Positions 38,451 to 47,499 of a stretch of 64,000 nt of DNA are shown here, piece after piece. The notes under the pieces are model-generated. The model made no database searches and was not told the origin of the DNA. It worked only from the letters and a program-made list of their open reading frames with translations. This stretch comes from Symsagittifera roscoffensis (taxonomy: Eukaryota; Xenacoelomorpha; Acoela; Convolutidae). The stretch spans positions 60,786,754 through 60,850,753 of the forward strand of contig NC_087065.1 in assembly GCF_963678635.1 (NCBI RefSeq), written 5' to 3'. A program made the position numbers and the translations under genes. Numbering within the stretch: position 1 is the first letter of the stretch; each line of letters starts with the position of its first letter.

Positions 38451-38491
<41 letters not shown>
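38378..38491. repeat. (TAG)n trinucleotide microsatellite
   Basis: An almost pure run of TAG/AGT triplets, about 114 bp, interrupted by a few single-base variants (ATT, GTGG, GCAG). It lies just downstream of the 3' end of the LINE. Confidence 0.95.
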
Positions 38492-38579
38492 GGCTTCCGT
38501 GCTGGTCAGCACAAGGGGCTATCACCCCAGTCAGTTTGCGAGTTCTATAGTTTAGTCTTGTTTCTGCGGTTATTTGTCA

Positions 38580-39080
38580 AGCAGTCACAGCCAACTCTCA
38601 ACGTGCATTTATTCAACTCTTAGTTTTCTTCAAATCTTCTACAGAAAATACGTAATATCAACTCATTTAGTCCGAGTTATTGACGCAGATCAATTTTCAC
38701 AAAATTTGCTAGTCTGCATGTCTGATAAAAGAAATTTTCTTCCAAGATTCTCTTTTTTTTGTTCTCTACAGCTGAAACAGATTACAGCGCGAGGAATCTG
38801 TATAGAAATGCATGTCAATTAAATCGATATCATCTCTACCCAAAATCAGTTTGGACAAAAACAAAAGGTTGCTTACTTGAATGTACATAGAGAGCGGTAG
38901 TTTTTCCAAAAATTCGAGACAATCTTTGTAGCTTCCACCAATTGGTGATATTCACTTAACGATGCGCTTCTGTACATTCTCTAACATAGCCATTATGTTT
39001 TTGCTCAATCCATAGCAAGGACTTCCGTAAGTTAATATTGGCACTATCATTGACATATACAGGTTAAGCTTCGTTGTCCA

Positions 39081-39160
<80 letters not shown>

Positions 39161-39240
39161 GAAACGTTTCGTTTGATCAGGAAGAAAACTCTTATTGCCT
39201 TCTTACAGGATTTTTTGATGTGATTGTCCCATTTAAGGTC
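38580..39240 (-). pseudogene. LINE RT C-terminal part, split by a (TA)n tract
   Basis: Minus-strand reading gives LKWDNHIKKSCKKAIRVFFL (about 39165-39235), then the (TA)n run, then KLNLYMSMIVPILTYGSPCY and MLENVQKRIVK. Further on are LEFLEKLPLS and, much degraded, a tail near 38800-38600. This is the usual thumb and C-terminus of CR1/Jockey-type RTs, where LTYGSPCYG-like blocks are typical. The TA expansion interrupts the coding frame. Confidence 0.65.
39081..39158. repeat. (TA)n microsatellite inside the LINE RT
   Basis: A 78-bp AT dinucleotide run with a single TT interruption near 39100. Coding text of the LINE continues on both sides, so the run expanded within the element rather than marking its end. 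Confidence 0.95.
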
Positions 39241-39243
39241 ATG

Positions 39244-40302
39244 CTAGAGCATCAAACCTAAATTTGATTTCTTTAAATCTTTTTCGATAATGTGATTTCC
39301 AAAATAAAAATTCTTTTCATTACTGTTGAAACAAACATGAGCACATTTATCCATTTTGAAAAGCGTGTGATTCGTTTCAGTCCATTTTAAAAGTGCATTT
39401 AAACATTTTTGTGGTAAATTAGGTTCTGTTCCAATGCTTATTATATTTGCATTAGCAGCAGAACTAGAGGGAAAGAACATTCGCATTTTGAAGGCAAATC
39501 GTTCACAAAACAAGGAAAATTAATGGCGCAATATTACTCTCCTGAGGTATTCCACTTGTTATTTTAATTTCCCAAGAAAACTTGTTGTTAACTCTAACAA
39601 ATTGGCTACGATCTGTTAGTTAAGATTTCAGAAAATTAATAATTTTTCTCTAATGCCTGTTTCAACTAGTTTTTTAAGGAGCACACCATGATCGAGACGC
39701 GATCGAGAGCTTTGCTGTAATCAGTGAATATAACAACTATTTCTTTTTGATTTTCAATACCATTGTAAACTTTTTGAAGGAATATTAATAATTGAGTAAT
39801 CGTCGTTTGATTCCATCTAAATCCAAACTATGAGTTGAGTAAAATTTGTGAATAGTGGTTGTATAACCGAATGAACAAAATCCGTTCAAGAATTTTGGAA
39901 GGGATCGATTTAAGAGACACTGGGCGGTAACTTGATACATCGCATTTGTCGTTCTTTTATGGAGAGCAGACACTGTTGCAACTTTCCAAACTTTTGGATA
40001 TTCACCGGTTTGCAAAATTTTCCGATATATCTGTGTAAGAGAAGGGAATAGAAAGATATGAGTTTGTGAACCAAAAAAAGTGGTAATTCATCTGGTCCTT
40101 TACTTTTGTTGACTTTTAAGTTTTTACAAAATTCCATTAATTTTTTTGTTTCGATGCTTATTTCCTTTAGAACTGGCATGTCAGCAGACAAATCGCGAGG
40201 AAACTCAATTGCACTGGAATTACTATAAACTGAAGAAAAGAATTTTGCAATGAAATCTACTTTATCTTTGTCAGAATCAACAGTGAATTCGTTGTAAAAC
40301 AT
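39244..40302 (-). pseudogene. LINE reverse transcriptase core
   Basis: The 130-codon stretch 40302-39910 contains KNLKVNKSKGPDELPLFLV, the motif that opens the RT domain of CR1/Jockey-type LINEs. At about 39520-39570 the minus strand reads FVRVNNKFSWEIKITSGIPQ and PQESNIAPLIF (motif B). At 39513-39244 come NALLKWTETNHTLFKMDKC and NFYFGNHIIEKDLKKSNLGL, the segment after the catalytic loop. Where an FADD-type motif C is expected (about 39430-39480) I read MFFPSSSAANANIIS; the two catalytic aspartates are not visible. With the frameshifts, this marks a dead copy. Confidence 0.75.
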
Positions 40303-40819
40303 TTCGGGTGGTAAATTTGATTTCCTAAAAGCTTTAAAGTACTTGAAAAAATTGGATGTTGATCTTCCTTGTGCTAATTTATCTTCATACTGACTTTGTC
40401 CATATTACTAGAAATATTGACCAATTCTTGTTAATTTTTTTTGTTTTGTATGAGCTATTAGATTAGTAAATGGATATTTTCTTCTTGCAGTTTGCAAACA
40501 TTTAATGTAGTGTGATGTTTTTTGATTAATTCAGAGAGGTAATAACGATCTATGAGCAGTTCGTTCAGGTATCGTTTCTTGTAAAGCATTTTAAAGCCAT
40601 TTTACCACAATTCATTTATTTTATAAGGATTAGACCAGCAATAAGGTTCAAATTTATTAATGATCAAACTTTCAGCGAGCTTCTGATAATCATATTTGCA
40701 ATAGCTACACACCACCTCTGGGCAAAACTTTCTTTTCAATTAGCATTTCGTTTCAACACACAGCTTCATTTTGATGAGGTAGTGGTTCAAACAGATTTCA
40801 AACAGATCAGGTTTCACGT
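40303..40819 (-). pseudogene. Linker between LINE endonuclease and RT
   Basis: No long frame. Fragments such as LYKKRYLNELLIDRYYLSEL near 40560 fit the basic, poorly conserved connector between endonuclease and RT. It contains several stops. Confidence 0.45.
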
Positions 40820-41450
40820 TTGCTTCTGAAATGTCCTAAGCTTGTATTCCATTGCTTACAAGAAATAATTCCAAAATTCCAGTATTTGCCGTTAAAAAGT
40901 TTTCTTTTTGTTCTAAGTTGGTTTGCCCCATTAGGTTTAAGAATTAAGGTTTCAATCGATAGACTTGATGAAAGCGTGTTCCAATTGATTGCAGGACAAC
41001 TGAAATCCCCGCGAATAATAATATCATCTACTTCTCTTTTGGCTTTCTTGATAAAATTGAATAAGTTTTGCAGATCCTTAGATGTAAATGCATACGTGCT
41101 AATGGGGGAAGGTAAAAATATTACGTAACAAGGAGATTTTTTTTGTTTCCCATGAATACAGTACGTGCAACTATTGATCCGCTTACTTCATAGACGATAT
41201 TCAACCGCTCTGCCATAAATGCTCGATTAGCACAAATCATTGTTCCACCGTGTGAGGTAGTTTGGCCTTCTAGTATCTTTCTGTTTGCACCAAAACACTG
41301 AAACTGAGGCAAAATTAATTCTCCCTCTAAAACGTCATTTGTAATCCAAGTTTCCGTTATACAAATTATGTCATAAGTGTTAACAGAAACATGATTTGCT
41401 GAAACGTTTTTCGGGTTTGTAAATGCTTCTTATGTTACAACATTAGAAAA
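40820..41450 (-). pseudogene. LINE apurinic-type endonuclease domain
   Basis: The fragment 41312-41121 (LPQFQCFGANR, HGGTMICANRAFMAERLNIV, SIVARTVFMGNKKNLLVT) is followed in another frame by STYAFTSKDLQNLFNFIKKA and IIIRGDFSCPAINW near 40990-41030. The GDF-x-CPxINW block is the conserved catalytic Asp/Asn region of the endonuclease/exonuclease/phosphatase fold that nicks target DNA in LINE retrotransposition. Upstream, CCNIRSI near 41430 suits its start. Frameshifts and stops separate the blocks. Confidence 0.7.
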
Positions 41451-41580
41451 TGATTTCTCGCGTTGATTTTTGTAGTCACTCGTCCAGATCAATAGCTTGA
41501 TTTTTAACATACCAGGTACCACGTTTAATCTGAACAATTCTTGGTTCTGTAGTATCGTTGTTTAAAAATTCTCTTCTCTC

Positions 41581-41838
41581 TTACAACAATTTCTGTTCTT
41601 TCAGGTGTTCTTCTTTGTTCCGAGATTTTGAAAGAAACACGCGATACGCTTTACCGTTGTATGTTGGTTCGTATAATTTGAGCATTGATGACTGCGCTAA
41701 CAATTTTTCTACAGTGTAACTATCTGAGAACTTAACTAATAATTGTCTCGGTTTTAGATTGGTTGGATCAAATTTACCACGGCAAAGTAATCCCAATACT
41801 CCTACGGAACTCAGACCCAGGTTTTCATTATCTCCCAA
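41581..41838 (-). pseudogene. LINE ORF1 C-terminal fragment
   Basis: An 85-codon frame with LKPRQLLVKFSDSYTVEKLL and NGKAYRVFLSKSRN, followed downstream by LNNDTTEPR and KRGTWYVKNQ in the next frames. It lies immediately upstream of the endonuclease, as ORF1 does in two-ORF LINEs. The RQLLVKF...YRVFLSKSR layout may be an RNA-binding fold, but I cannot confirm this. The upstream part of ORF1 is absent, and module Y begins at about 41900. Confidence 0.5.
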
Positions 41839-42188
41839 TATGTTTGCTTCTTCATGATCAAAAGTTTCTTTCCTTGTGGGATTTGGAGCGCGCGAACCTG
41901 TTAAATTCGCCCGAAAGTATATAGTGACAGAAAATAAAGCTAGGATCTAAAACGACTGGCTAGCGTCTAAACACAGCTTTACATGCTTTTCACCGTCTTT
42001 GCCAAAGCCAGTTCTTTTGGTGGTCTTTCTAACATCGGGTCGACAAAGACATTACTTTTCCGGCTTCGATCAGAACGCTCTAAATAACTTAATTACATGC
42101 AAAAATAGTGAGCTTATGCCTGGGTCTCAGTATCCACACACCACGAGGTCACCCCTAAAAATAGGGCTACTACAAAATTATCATTTTA

Positions 42189-42199
42189 CTATTGTTTTT
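42189..42199. repeat. Target-site duplication, left copy (CTATTGTTTTT)
   Basis: CTATTGTTTTT here is repeated exactly at 43032-43042, on either side of the 832-bp insertion. The uninterrupted homologous site at 53722-53732 has it once. Confidence 0.8.
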
Positions 42200-42204
42200 A
42201 TAAG

Positions 42205-42264
42205 AAATTTAAAATGTTAATTCAAACATTTTCGCACATCTTGTGCATCATCAGGATTAAATTT
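42205..42264 (-). ncRNA. Hammerhead-ribozyme-like motif in the Penelope 3' end
   Basis: On the minus strand, CTGATGA (42254-42248) is followed by GCACA-AGA-TGTGC (42246-42234), GAAA (42233-42230) and a helix AAAATGTT/AACATTTT (42232-42225 with 42218-42211). TAAATTT/AAATTTA (42211-42205 with 42264-42258) can close the third helix. This is the conserved core and three-helix layout of a hammerhead in type I topology. An extra U after CTGATGA and unpaired AUC before it depart from the canonical core, so activity is doubtful. Hammerhead motifs are known in Penelope-like elements. Confidence 0.45.
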
Positions 42265-42429
42265 TTTTACAATATTTACAAAACGATCAAACATCTGAAA
42301 AATGGGAAACATGTCTTAAAAGGCTCTAAAAATTTTTATCCGATCAAAATTCAACAACTGTAATTACATAATATAATTACGTAATAATTACGTGTCAGCT
42401 TTTTAACTTTTAAACATGTTTTACATAGA

Positions 42430-42973
42430 CTATAGTTTTAGTGTTAATTCCCGGCTTCTGAATTCATCGCGTGTGTTGATCTTCGGCCTCTCACTCAAAA
42501 TATGCAAAGCCTCTAGTGTCAGTAGCTTATGAGTGTTGGCTGTTTGGTCTAAAATCTCTGAATTCAGCTCAGCAGTACCGCCTACCTCCTTATTACATTC
42601 TAACAAGTGTTGCCCTACTGGGGAGTTCCCTTTGCGGTGTTCATCGACCATCGTGGCTAAATGTCGGAATGTCTGGCCGACATAGGTGGAGTTACATCCA
42701 TTTTATGTAATTCGTACACCACTTTGGATCTCAGTTCACGAGCAAAGGAAGTTTTGAGGGATGGCAGGCGTGTTTTCAGTTTCTCGTTGTAAAAAATATT
42801 TGAGCCCCGGACATTAGCCGAACCTTTGCAGCTAACCGTTGAGATGGATTGCCTCGATATTGCATTGTAAGAAGGGGTGGTGAGTCTTTCAACCACTTAT
42901 CATTTCTCGGTTCTGATGCCTTCACCTCTAAAATTTGCTTTCCCTCAATGATTTTGTTAAGAGTTTCAAACAC
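42430..42973 (-). pseudogene. GIY-YIG endonuclease domain of a Penelope-like element
   Basis: Fragments in three frames read RSKVVYELHK (42896-42657), then CNSTYVGQTFRHL near 42660-42695, then MVDEHRKGNSPVGQHLLECN (42651-42430). VVY and YVG stand for the GIY and YIG motifs, with the Arg/His positions and the Glu-containing tail following. The domain nicks DNA for target-primed reverse transcription. Penelope proteins carry it C-terminal to the RT. A frameshift near 42697 splits the two halves of the active site. The segment 42973-42776 (QIFFTTRN, KLKTRLPSLKTSF) is the connector from the lost RT. Confidence 0.75.
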
Positions 42974-43031
42974 TACCCTGTCAGACCAATTTTTCGGATT
43001 TTGATTTTCAATCCATTGCTCAACTACCGAG

Positions 43032-43042
43032 CTATTGTTTTT
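43032..43042. repeat. Target-site duplication, right copy (CTATTGTTTTT)
   Basis: Exact match to 42189-42199; module Y resumes here with GTTCAGTAGATAAAAA as in 53733 onward. Confidence 0.8.
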
Positions 43043-43301
43043 GTTCAGTAGATAAAAATCATCATCTCCATCGAAGATGGATCAACCCTTTTCCTTAACT
43101 CCTAGCTTCTCATCGTCGGAAAAAGAATTCAGATGTTAAATAAATTCAATTCAAGACGTACCCGGGAAGCTAACATTTTATATAAAACAATTTAAGTTCA
43201 AATCCCGAGACCCCTCCGGATTCCTGAATCCGGGGAAATAACAACTTTATCTTCTTTCCGGAAGGCTGTTTTTCTACCCTTCGCCGTTGTTGTGAACGGC
43301 C

Positions 43302-43333
43302 TTGCAACGATTGTAGCGACACAATCGTTGCAA
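43302..43333. repeat. Perfect 13-bp inverted repeat in module Y
   Basis: TTGCAACGATTGT (43302-43314), a 6-base loop AGCGAC, and ACAATCGTTGCAA (43321-43333) form a perfect hairpin. It is conserved without change in the other copy at 53992-54023. Its role is unknown. Confidence 0.8.
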
Positions 43334-43559
43334 CTCAGAACGGTCTCTGCTAACTCTGCTAGTTTTTCTATCGCAATTCTCGTAGTTATCACTATCGCAA
43401 CTATTGTTGTTCTGATTTTCTTCTGGTTTTCTTCCCAGTTCGAACTTTCAAAGTTTCAAAATACCAGAATATCTTGACCTTCACCGTTTGACTAATCGTC
43501 ACAATAGCGTCACTAATCTCTCAAAACTGTCAATTCGGGAGGTTAGCTGCTAACAATTT

Positions 43560-43618
43560 GAAATTGCCGGATCTGCATTTTTGTCCATTCTGGTCGAATG
43601 TCACATAATCCCCGGACA
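43560..43618 (-). repeat. Edge of the E2 3' LTR
   Basis: On the minus strand the LTR starts TGTCCGGGGATTATGTGAC at 43618, preceded by GTGGACATTCACCGGGC. The same edge occurs at 55150 in E1 (TGAGTCCGGGGATTATGTGC) and on the plus strand at 34009. It merges into module Y after about 59 bp, so most of the LTR body seen in E1 is missing. Confidence 0.6.
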
Positions 43619-44434
43619 GCCCGGTGAATGTCCACATTGAATCTCGCAATGTTCGTAAAATTGGTACACTGTCATCGAACAGAATTTACAAAATGCACGA
43701 AATTACTCTCTTACACGTCATATCGACTCACTGCAGAATATAAATGGCATCATACTACACTACTATAGCCTTTCAAATTCTTTCACCAATCTGCACTTTG
43801 AGGATTTGACTTAAGATGAAACATTTTTTCTGACTTCCAATGTCAATGCCCTGAATTAAATTTTTTTCTCCTAGGTTTTAAAAGGTGTTAGCTTGCAGGA
43901 CATTCCTGCCAACCAACAAGCTAAAATTATCCTACTATGCTTCTTCCCTTTGGAAATTTTAGTTGTTATTGGTCCTGAATATTAAAATTAAGGAACTCTG
44001 TGGTTAGAAAAAACCATGAAACAATCTCCCTCTTCGAGAGATTACCCAAGCCTTTCATGTCACCACAAAGTGATCAGTCGTCCTAGTTGGTTAAAAACAG
44101 TCATGCAGGCTAGAATAGTTAAATATACTCTTTATTCAAGCCTTTTTATATAAATAGTAAGTGTCTCTAAAGCCACTAACTAAAATCGAAATGCAAATTT
44201 ATTAATGCAACAAATTCTTTAATGTTCAAAACTCAACTAAATGTTTCAGTTTTCAGTTACAACTTGGTTCCTTGGTTTGTCACTTGAGTTTTTTGCCACA
44301 CATATAAAACAATTCTGCGTTTTAATCTTCTCTTTTGTCACTTCTTTGTCCTTTTTTTTCGTCGTTTAGAAGTTCTAAAACTTCTAAGTTCTTCTAATTT
44401 TCTTTCTTTTCGCATCTTGTTTTTCGGCCATTTG
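43619..44434 (-). other. E2 3' untranslated region
   Basis: No credible frame between the end of ORF-B and the LTR edge. The stretch just before the LTR (GTGGACATTCACCGGGC on the minus strand, about 43619-43635) occupies the polypurine-tract position but is only moderately purine-rich. Confidence 0.4.
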
Positions 44435-46579
44435 TCAATGCTCCATCTCCTCCTCCTGCGACATTGACTCCGCACTTTCAATCTCTGTGTCTTGCAACAC
44501 GTCAGTAGCTATTCTGACGCTGTTGGAAGCAGTCCTGCAACACTTCTGCTCTTTTACCCTTTGTTTACAACAAGGTAGGGGATCTACATTAGATTCTCTG
44601 TTTCTGCAGAAGCTATTGTGGAGACACAACGTCACGTTTCTCTCCAAATCTTCCTTCAACATCTCTTCCTTCTCTCTTCCAATACGTTCACTTGTCCTGG
44701 AAATTCTCTTTACAGCGGTAGTCACTGCATTCCGATGAGTCACGAAAGCTCGCTTGAAAGCTCCTGCCCCAATGTCCAGCTGATACACACTGTACACTCT
44801 GCCGTGCTTCGATTATGCTTCTTGGCATACTCGTACAACCATGCAGTCATGTTGGCTCTAAACAGTGGCATCAGTCATCTCCTTGCCCATATCCTTTTCA
44901 CTTCCATCGGAATGTTCAGAATCTTGCACGTCGTCTCAAAAAGATCTAAATCTTTTAGACGATCCAATTTTAGCAATTGTTCTCTCGTTGGCGCCTCCTG
45001 TCTATTGTTCTCCTTCATATGAGCTTCCAGCCATTGTATCGCCATCAAAACTCCCATTATCACTATTGTTATGGGCCGTGATGAGTCTGGTAAATCCATG
45101 GAAAGCAGCTCTCTAGAGTCCCAGATCAACACCAAATTACTACGCCCGGGATACCACCATGTTTGCAGCAAGCAATGGCAGGGAAACTCATCATCTGTTA
45201 ACATGATACTCATTCAGTTTTGCTTCCCCAAAGCTTCCAGTAGTCATTCCACTTCCATCATCTCTCTATAGACTTCATCATTCTCATCTACTGTATTATA
45301 ATCCGTAACGGTTGATCCTCTCTGTTTTTGTCTTTCAAAGTCACTGAAGTTCCCACTGACGTATCCCATGAACTTCCTTCCCAGTATCGATTCTAACTCC
45401 TTCTTAGTTCTCTCTGGAACTGCTGAGAACATTTTGCATAGTAACTCATAAGATTTCTCTGACATTCTCGCTAGTCTCACACACTTTGGCACTGAGAAGG
45501 CTTGATCCACGATCGTTCTCGTACTTTTTACTTCAACAGCTACAAAATGCACTGGGTATCTGCTCTTGCACATTGGAGCTAATGTCGATCCCATCAATTA
45601 TTGCCCTCCCGATGGTCTATGATAAGTTTCACTGTGTCTGATGTTCATTTCCGCCCCTCCATTTTTCTATGTGCTTTTGCTCAGTTTGCGAAACTCCTGG
45701 GAACACTTCTACACTGATGGCCGTGACCATCTCATGTTTCTGTTCTAGATTCAATAGTGACTCTAAAGAACCAAACACACTGTAGAATCCTAGTGCAGTC
45801 ACTAGATTCTCCTCGGTTCCTCCATGACCATCTGCGATCAATTCCGTTTCCGTCTTCGCTTTCATCACAAGGTTTACAAACAATATTGTCAACTGTTTGT
45901 GTTGTTACTCCAGGGTTTTCACGCAATCTAGACTTCCACAATTATGACCTTTTAGTCCACAGACTCCTGCCAGACAGCTACCAGGGTTGACCCAGTATTC
46001 TGGTCCCCAGCCAGGCAACTCCACTTTGTCTTCCCCGTTGCTCTTAGAGGCTGTTGTCTTCACATTTTATATGATATTAAGATCACGCAGGTTACAGTCT
46101 GCATTTAGTTCCCTCTGCACATCTTGTGTTGCAAGTAGTATTGAAGCAGCATTGGGACTAGGACACCACGATGTTATCATCAGTTTCCACACTACCATCA
46201 AGCTCGTTCTCAGTAATTCATCTGAGAATCCCAATCCAAACTCCACTCGTTTGTCGGATTCTGGCTCGGAAGGTGCAGCTACTTTTTCTTCTGAGACTAG
46301 TCCCAGCTTGGTCTGCGGATTAGCAGCGCTTCTTGTCGTCGCAATTCTAGACGTCCAGAACCTCAGCAACTCTGCTTGCTCGTAATCGAAGAAGTAATTG
46401 CGTATGTCTTCACTGAGAAACGGGTTGTACGCTATCCCTATGACTCCGGACACGTAACTGTATGACTTCTTTCTGATCGGTCCACAGTATTCATTGGACT
46501 TCGGCAATGCTCCCATGGATACCTTAGTGAGCCTCAGCTTATTGTTTGAGAATCCCCTGATTTCGTCTATTTTCCTCAT
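44435..46579 (-). pseudogene. E2 ORF-B, unknown accessory protein, frameshifted
   Basis: This starts with an ATG at 46579, 23 bases after the stop of ORF-A. It continues in pieces at 46579-46067, 45892-45629, 45597-45244, 45213-44875 and 44797-44435, each in a different frame. The pieces align in order with E1 ORF-B: VVWKLMITSWCPSPNAAS (VVWKLLRPSWCPHPHAS in E1), LVTALGFYSVFGSLESL, FSVPKCVRLARMS (identical core), CPCHCLLQTWWYPGRSNL, LFETTCKILNIPMEVKRIW, FKRAFVTHRNAVTT, LCLHNSFCRNRES. Identity with E1 is roughly half by eye, lower than in pol. I see no signal peptide and no clear membrane span, so it is not an obvious envelope. Function unknown. Confidence 0.7.
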
Positions 46580-46601
46580 GGGTTATAGCTCCACGGGTTC
46601 T

Positions 46602-47244
46602 TTAATGTTCACCCTCATTGGTTTGCATTTTGTTGCAGTCTTCAAACAATCTCTTCCACATGTCTCTGTCTTCTTCCATAGCGAGCATGGTCTTAGTCAT
46701 TTCGTCCAGCTCCCTTCTAGTCCTTTCCAGCTCATCTTTCATCCCATCTAGATCTTGCTTGATCTGGTTCGTTTGAACACTTGTTCTTCTCTCGCCCTCT
46801 TTGGTGGCACAGCTATTCTCAGTAGTGAACTAGACGAGGCAGCTTCGCTGTTCATCTCTTGATGCATTCTCCTCAGCCCAGGCTTGGGCTTGGAGGTCAA
46901 AGACATCTCACCTGGTTGATAAGTCCTAGAACTTCCCAATCCAGGCTCGTTCGCCAAGTCTCGTTCGCCCTGAGAGAGCTTCGTTTCTCCACCTCATCAC
47001 TCTCATGTTTGGGCGGTCTAGTACTCCCCTCTCTCCATTATGCTGCCATCAATAGGACTTCCGTGGGGCGGTCCCCACGGTTGTCATGCCCCAAGATATT
47101 TATCAGGACGGTCAGCAACATGACTACCTCTGGGTCCTCGAAAGCGAAGTCTCGATCCATTAGCCGACGATAGATCGCATCTACCATCGGTCCTACATAT
47201 GCCTCTGCCAGGTCCATCAATTCATCCAAGTTGAAGTTATCCAT
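46602..47244 (-). pseudogene. E2 ORF-A, small acidic/coiled-coil accessory protein
   Basis: An ATG at 47244 opens MDNFNLDELMDLAEAYVG and MVDAIYRRLMDRDFAF, up to a stop near 47038. After frame changes, 46957-46748 carries a Ser/Arg/Lys-rich middle (SSSSLLRIAVPPKRAREEQ). The frame ending at the stop 46602-46604 reads LDGMKDELERTRRELDEMTK and so on to NEGEH, a heptad-like coiled coil. N-terminal acidic helices, a basic middle and a C-terminal coiled coil suggest an oligomeric adaptor. At least two frameshifts break it. It lies directly before ORF-B and is absent from E1. No family recognised. Confidence 0.45.
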
Positions 47245-47499
47245 TCTCTTTTCAGGTTTGATTCGATTTGATTTAATGATTTGACTCAAGTGAGTAATTA
47301 AACGATCAATCAGGATCTAGAAAAGAGGTCACGAAAAAAACACTTGTCCGTTTTGCCTTAACTTCTCGTTAAAATTTATTTAAAACAGTCAGAGAAAAAG
47401 ATTTTGATCCTAAATTTTATTAAAATCAATCGGTCTCTAAAATCTTGGAGTTCGACCTAAGATTGGATAGTCTGACACCCTCTTGCATGTCACCTTAAC
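47245..47499 (-). promoter_or_regulatory. Non-coding gap before ORF-A with a candidate splice acceptor
   Basis: About 255 bp without a frame separates the post-integrase extension from the ORF-A ATG. On the minus strand it contains a strong pyrimidine tract followed by CTTTTCTAG, with the AG at 47318-47317, 73 bases before the ATG. This could be the 3' splice site of a subgenomic RNA for ORF-A/ORF-B, by analogy with env mRNAs. No donor could be identified because the E2 leader is missing. Confidence 0.35.

Larger units (their letters stand above)
38580..41850 (-). mobile_element. CR1/Jockey-like LINE, decayed, minus strand
   Basis: The parts appear in the canonical order on the minus strand: ORF1 C-terminus (41838-41581), endonuclease (about 41450-40820), RT (40302-39244) and RT thumb/C-terminus (39240-38580). 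The length of about 3.3 kb suits a LINE missing much of ORF1. Stops and frameshifts occur throughout. No poly(A) or simple 3' tail is obvious, though the (TAG)n tract lies close to its 3' side. The clade is judged only from motif style. Confidence 0.75.
42200..43031 (-). mobile_element. 5'-truncated Penelope-like retroelement, minus strand
   Basis: This 832-bp piece is present in module Y copy 1 and absent from copy 2 (53722-53732), and is flanked by an 11-bp duplication. It encodes the GIY-YIG end of a Penelope-like protein and, near its 3' end, a CTGATGA...GAAA structure like those of this element class. No RT remains, which fits 5' truncation on insertion. The exact insertion footprint makes this one of the best-bounded elements in the window. 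Confidence 0.8.
41900..43559. mobile_element. Module Y copy 1, interrupted by a Penelope-like insertion
   Basis: Positions 41923-42199 and 43032-43559 together match 53455-54252, with the Penelope-like fragment between them. Identity is very high in the right part (43032-43555) and lower in the left. The module has no credible coding frame, although a 64-codon minus-strand frame (43198-43392) is identical in both copies simply because the DNA is. It contains the 13-bp-arm hairpin at 43302-43333. It could be an insertion unit or a segment proper to the E1/E2 LTR. Confidence 0.65.

Noticed and set aside
43198-43392. Identical 64-codon minus-strand frame in both module Y copies (also 53888-54082)
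   Set aside because: The whole DNA is nearly identical between the copies, so frame identity says nothing about coding, and no motif is present.
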